From an uncultured Paracoccaceae bacterium (GTDB lineage Bacteria; Pseudomonadota; Alphaproteobacteria; Rhodobacterales; Rhodobacteraceae): a DNA stretch of 64,000 bases. Position numbers and translations under genes: made by a program. Below are positions 62,386 through 64,000 of the stretch, in pieces. Positions within the stretch are counted from its first letter, which is position 1. Every line of letters starts with the position of its first letter. The stretch covers positions 310,001 through 374,000 of the forward strand of contig CANMIX010000002.1 in assembly GCA_947497985.1 (NCBI GenBank). Direction: 5' to 3'. The notes beneath the pieces were generated by a model. The model worked only from the letters and a program-made list of their open reading frames with translations. It was not told the DNA's origin and made no database searches.

Positions 62386-63921
62386 TTAGGAGCTGCCGCC
62401 GATCGCAGGTGGCTCTTTCAGTTTGGATTGATGGGTCGCAATCCAATCCAGCGTCTGGTCAAAGGGCATGGGGCGTCCGATACCATAACCCTGGACGTGA
62501 TCACAGCCTAGTTGCGCCAGCAACGCGTGTTCACCGACGGTTTCCACACCTTCAGCCAATGTCTCCAGCTCAAGCCGTTCAGACATGGTCAAAATCGCGG
62601 CGACCATTTTCTGCTGCTCGGGATCGCGGTCAGATTTGGTGACAAACGAGCGGTCAATTTTGATCCGGCGCACGTTAAAGCGGCGCACAGCCCCAATCGA
62701 CGCGTGGCCTGTGCCAAAGTCATCCAGATCAATGCCGCAGCCGAGTTCACCCAAAGAAGCGATGTTGCGTACGATCATATCTTCGGGACTGTCGCTTACG
62801 ACGGTTTCTAGCACTTCGATGCACAGGCGCTGTGGCTCAAGGCCAAAACGTTCCAGATCCCATTTGATCCGTTCAACCAAACCGGGGTTGCGCAGCTCGT
62901 CTGCGGCAAAGTTCACGCCAACTTGTGGGACATCCACGCCCGCTGCGTCCCAGGCCTTGATCGCGGACAGGGACTGGTAAACCATCACCTCGCTCAAACG
63001 TTCCATGAGACCGGCATCTTCCAACGCGGGCAGGAATGTCGTTGGCGGGATCATCCCATGTACGGGATGCACCCAACGCGCCAAAGCTTCAAAACCTGAG
63101 ATTTGACCGGTGTCGGTGCTGATCTGTGGTTGGAACCACGCCTGAACCTGACCGCTTTCGAGCGCCTGCACCACTTCACCATGCAGATTGCGGCGTCGTT
63201 TTGTCCGGTGATGCAGTTCAGCGGAATAGGCACGCATGCCAGAAGGTCCGTTGTGTTTGGCCTCTTCCAATGCGGCAAAGGCGGCGGCTGTCCAGCTTTC
63301 GGCGTCTTCTTCAGGGGTATGACGACGGCTGCAGAACCCAATGGAGCAGGTCATATAAATCGACGTCCCATCCAGTGAAATCGGCAGTTCCAGCTTGGTC
63401 TGATACCGGCTTGCAAGCTGGATGCAGAGTTCAAGATCAAGATGCGGCAGCGCACCAAGGCAAATCGCAAATTTATTCTCTGATATACGTGCAATGCAAT
63501 CACGACCACGAGTCACTTCCCGCAGGCGTTGACCCAGCTGGCGCAGCACATATTCAACCGATTGTCCGCCATATTCACCTTCAAGGTCCGCATATTGGTC
63601 AATCTCGATCACAAAAACAGCCGAGTTCTGGCCCTTTTTGCCGGACGATTCAAAGACGTCGTGCACGTACATCTCGAACCCGTCGCGCAGGACAAGGCCC
63701 GTTGTCAGATCTTGTGGGACATTGCCCCCACGCGAGAACATGCCAATACCCGCAAAAAACAGCGGCAACCCGAGCGCGGCGCCAAGCAGTGCGAATTCGC
63801 CACCCATCCAATATGTGCCCAAAGTAAGCGCTGGCAAGAAGGCCAACACCGGGGGACCCATCAGGACAGGTGCCAGCGATTTACGCAGCCGTGCCAGCAG
63901 ACCTGAGTTAGACATATTCAT
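62386..63921 (-). CDS. Membrane-anchored cyclic-di-GMP phosphodiesterase (EAL, degenerate GGDEF)
   Basis: A 511-residue protein. Two hydrophobic segments lie near residues 20-65. The GGDEF domain (about 85-235) has ENKFAICLG where GGDEF should be, so it is probably not a cyclase. The EAL domain is complete: FEALARW, NFAADELRN, EVLETVV, DDFGTGHASI, KIDRSFV and AEGVET, indicating active hydrolysis of c-di-GMP. The start is the ATG at 63921 with AAAGG seven bases upstream. Confidence 0.92.
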   Translation of the reverse strand: MNMSNSGLLARLRKSLAPVLMGPPVLAFLPALTLGTYWMGGEFALLGAALGLPLFFAGIGMFSRGGNVPQDLTTGLVLRDGFEMYVHDVFESSGKKGQNSAVFVIEIDQYADLEGEYGGQSVEYVLRQLGQRLREVTRGRDCIARISENKFAICLGALPHLDLELCIQLASRYQTKLELPISLDGTSIYMTCSIGFCSRRHTPEEDAESWTAAAFAALEEAKHNGPSGMRAYSAELHHRTKRRRNLHGEVVQALESGQVQAWFQPQISTDTGQISGFEALARWVHPVHGMIPPTTFLPALEDAGLMERLSEVMVYQSLSAIKAWDAAGVDVPQVGVNFAADELRNPGLVERIKWDLERFGLEPQRLCIEVLETVVSDSPEDMIVRNIASLGELGCGIDLDDFGTGHASIGAVRRFNVRRIKIDRSFVTKSDRDPEQQKMVAAILTMSERLELETLAEGVETVGEHALLAQLGCDHVQGYGIGRPMPFDQTLDWIATHQSKLKEPPAIGGSS

Positions 63922-64000
63922 TTGCGGACCTTTCACCATTTACGCGGCTTGGGTCCACAGTAGGGGGGCTGTTCTGACTGAACCTTTAACGCAGGGTCGG

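Noticed and set aside
1-64000. CRISPR array, tRNA, rRNA, prophage or IS element
   Set aside because: No regularly spaced repeats, cloverleaf sequence, rRNA segment, transposase, integrase or phage structural gene was recognised on either strand.

Overview
The window looks like chromosome of a marine alphaproteobacterium of the Roseobacter group (Rhodobacterales). This is inferred from moderately high G+C, from the protein families, and from the blocks aroA / cmk / rpsA / ihfB / lapA-like / trpF / trpB and yidC / MOSC / engB / argB. No tRNA, rRNA, CRISPR array, prophage or insertion sequence was recognised.

Layout. 1-1.3 kb: the tail of an unknown gene, a 125-aa unknown protein and a DUF938 methyltransferase. 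1.78-11.23 kb (leftward): a tightly overlapping purine operon, with xanthine dehydrogenase xdhA-xdhB-xdhC followed by a BMP-type nucleoside ABC transporter (ATPase, two permeases, binding protein). 11.6-15.1 kb: dnaE. 15.1-16.9 kb: an NsrR-like Rrf2 regulator divergent from flavohaemoglobin hmp. 17-19.8 kb: slyX, a GntR/UTRA regulator and a PhoD-type phosphatase.

20.3-31.8 kb is the most unusual part. A membrane sensor-kinase-like protein that has lost its phospho-acceptor histidine is followed by a run of overlapping or nearly touching genes: a Hanks-type Ser/Thr kinase, an FHA-domain protein, a PP2C phosphatase, a divergent P-loop GTPase, a 710-aa dynamin-like GTPase, a smaller dynamin-type GTPase, a small protein whose fold order resembles Roadblock/LC7, and one unknown protein. 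I read this as a phosphorylation-controlled membrane-GTPase module and found no T6SS structural genes beside it.

32-45 kb: trmB, then the aroA-to-trpB housekeeping block. It is interrupted by an AT-richer stretch with a LuxR-type solo regulator, and by a secreted protein, a GNAT acetyltransferase and an RTX calcium-binding protein. 45-56 kb: a DUF2237 protein, pth, a CxxC CMD/AhpD protein divergent from its probable TetR regulator across a twin operator, an alpha/beta hydrolase, rplY, an HTTM-type membrane protein with a partner, an MFS carrier, lldD, a cold-shock protein, sixA coupled to a ferredoxin-like protein, argB and an SDR. 57-64 kb (leftward): an EAL phosphodiesterase, yidC, a MOSC protein, engB, a DUF2946 protein and a PepSY membrane protein.

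The non-coding DNA holds several repeats. Two copies of a multi-hairpin element share outer sequence while their stems differ in paired fashion (near 1.6 and 45.0 kb). Two further copies belong to a second double-hairpin type (32.8 and 42.6 kb). Another short dispersed motif lies between transporter genes and also in frame inside the linker of XdhA.
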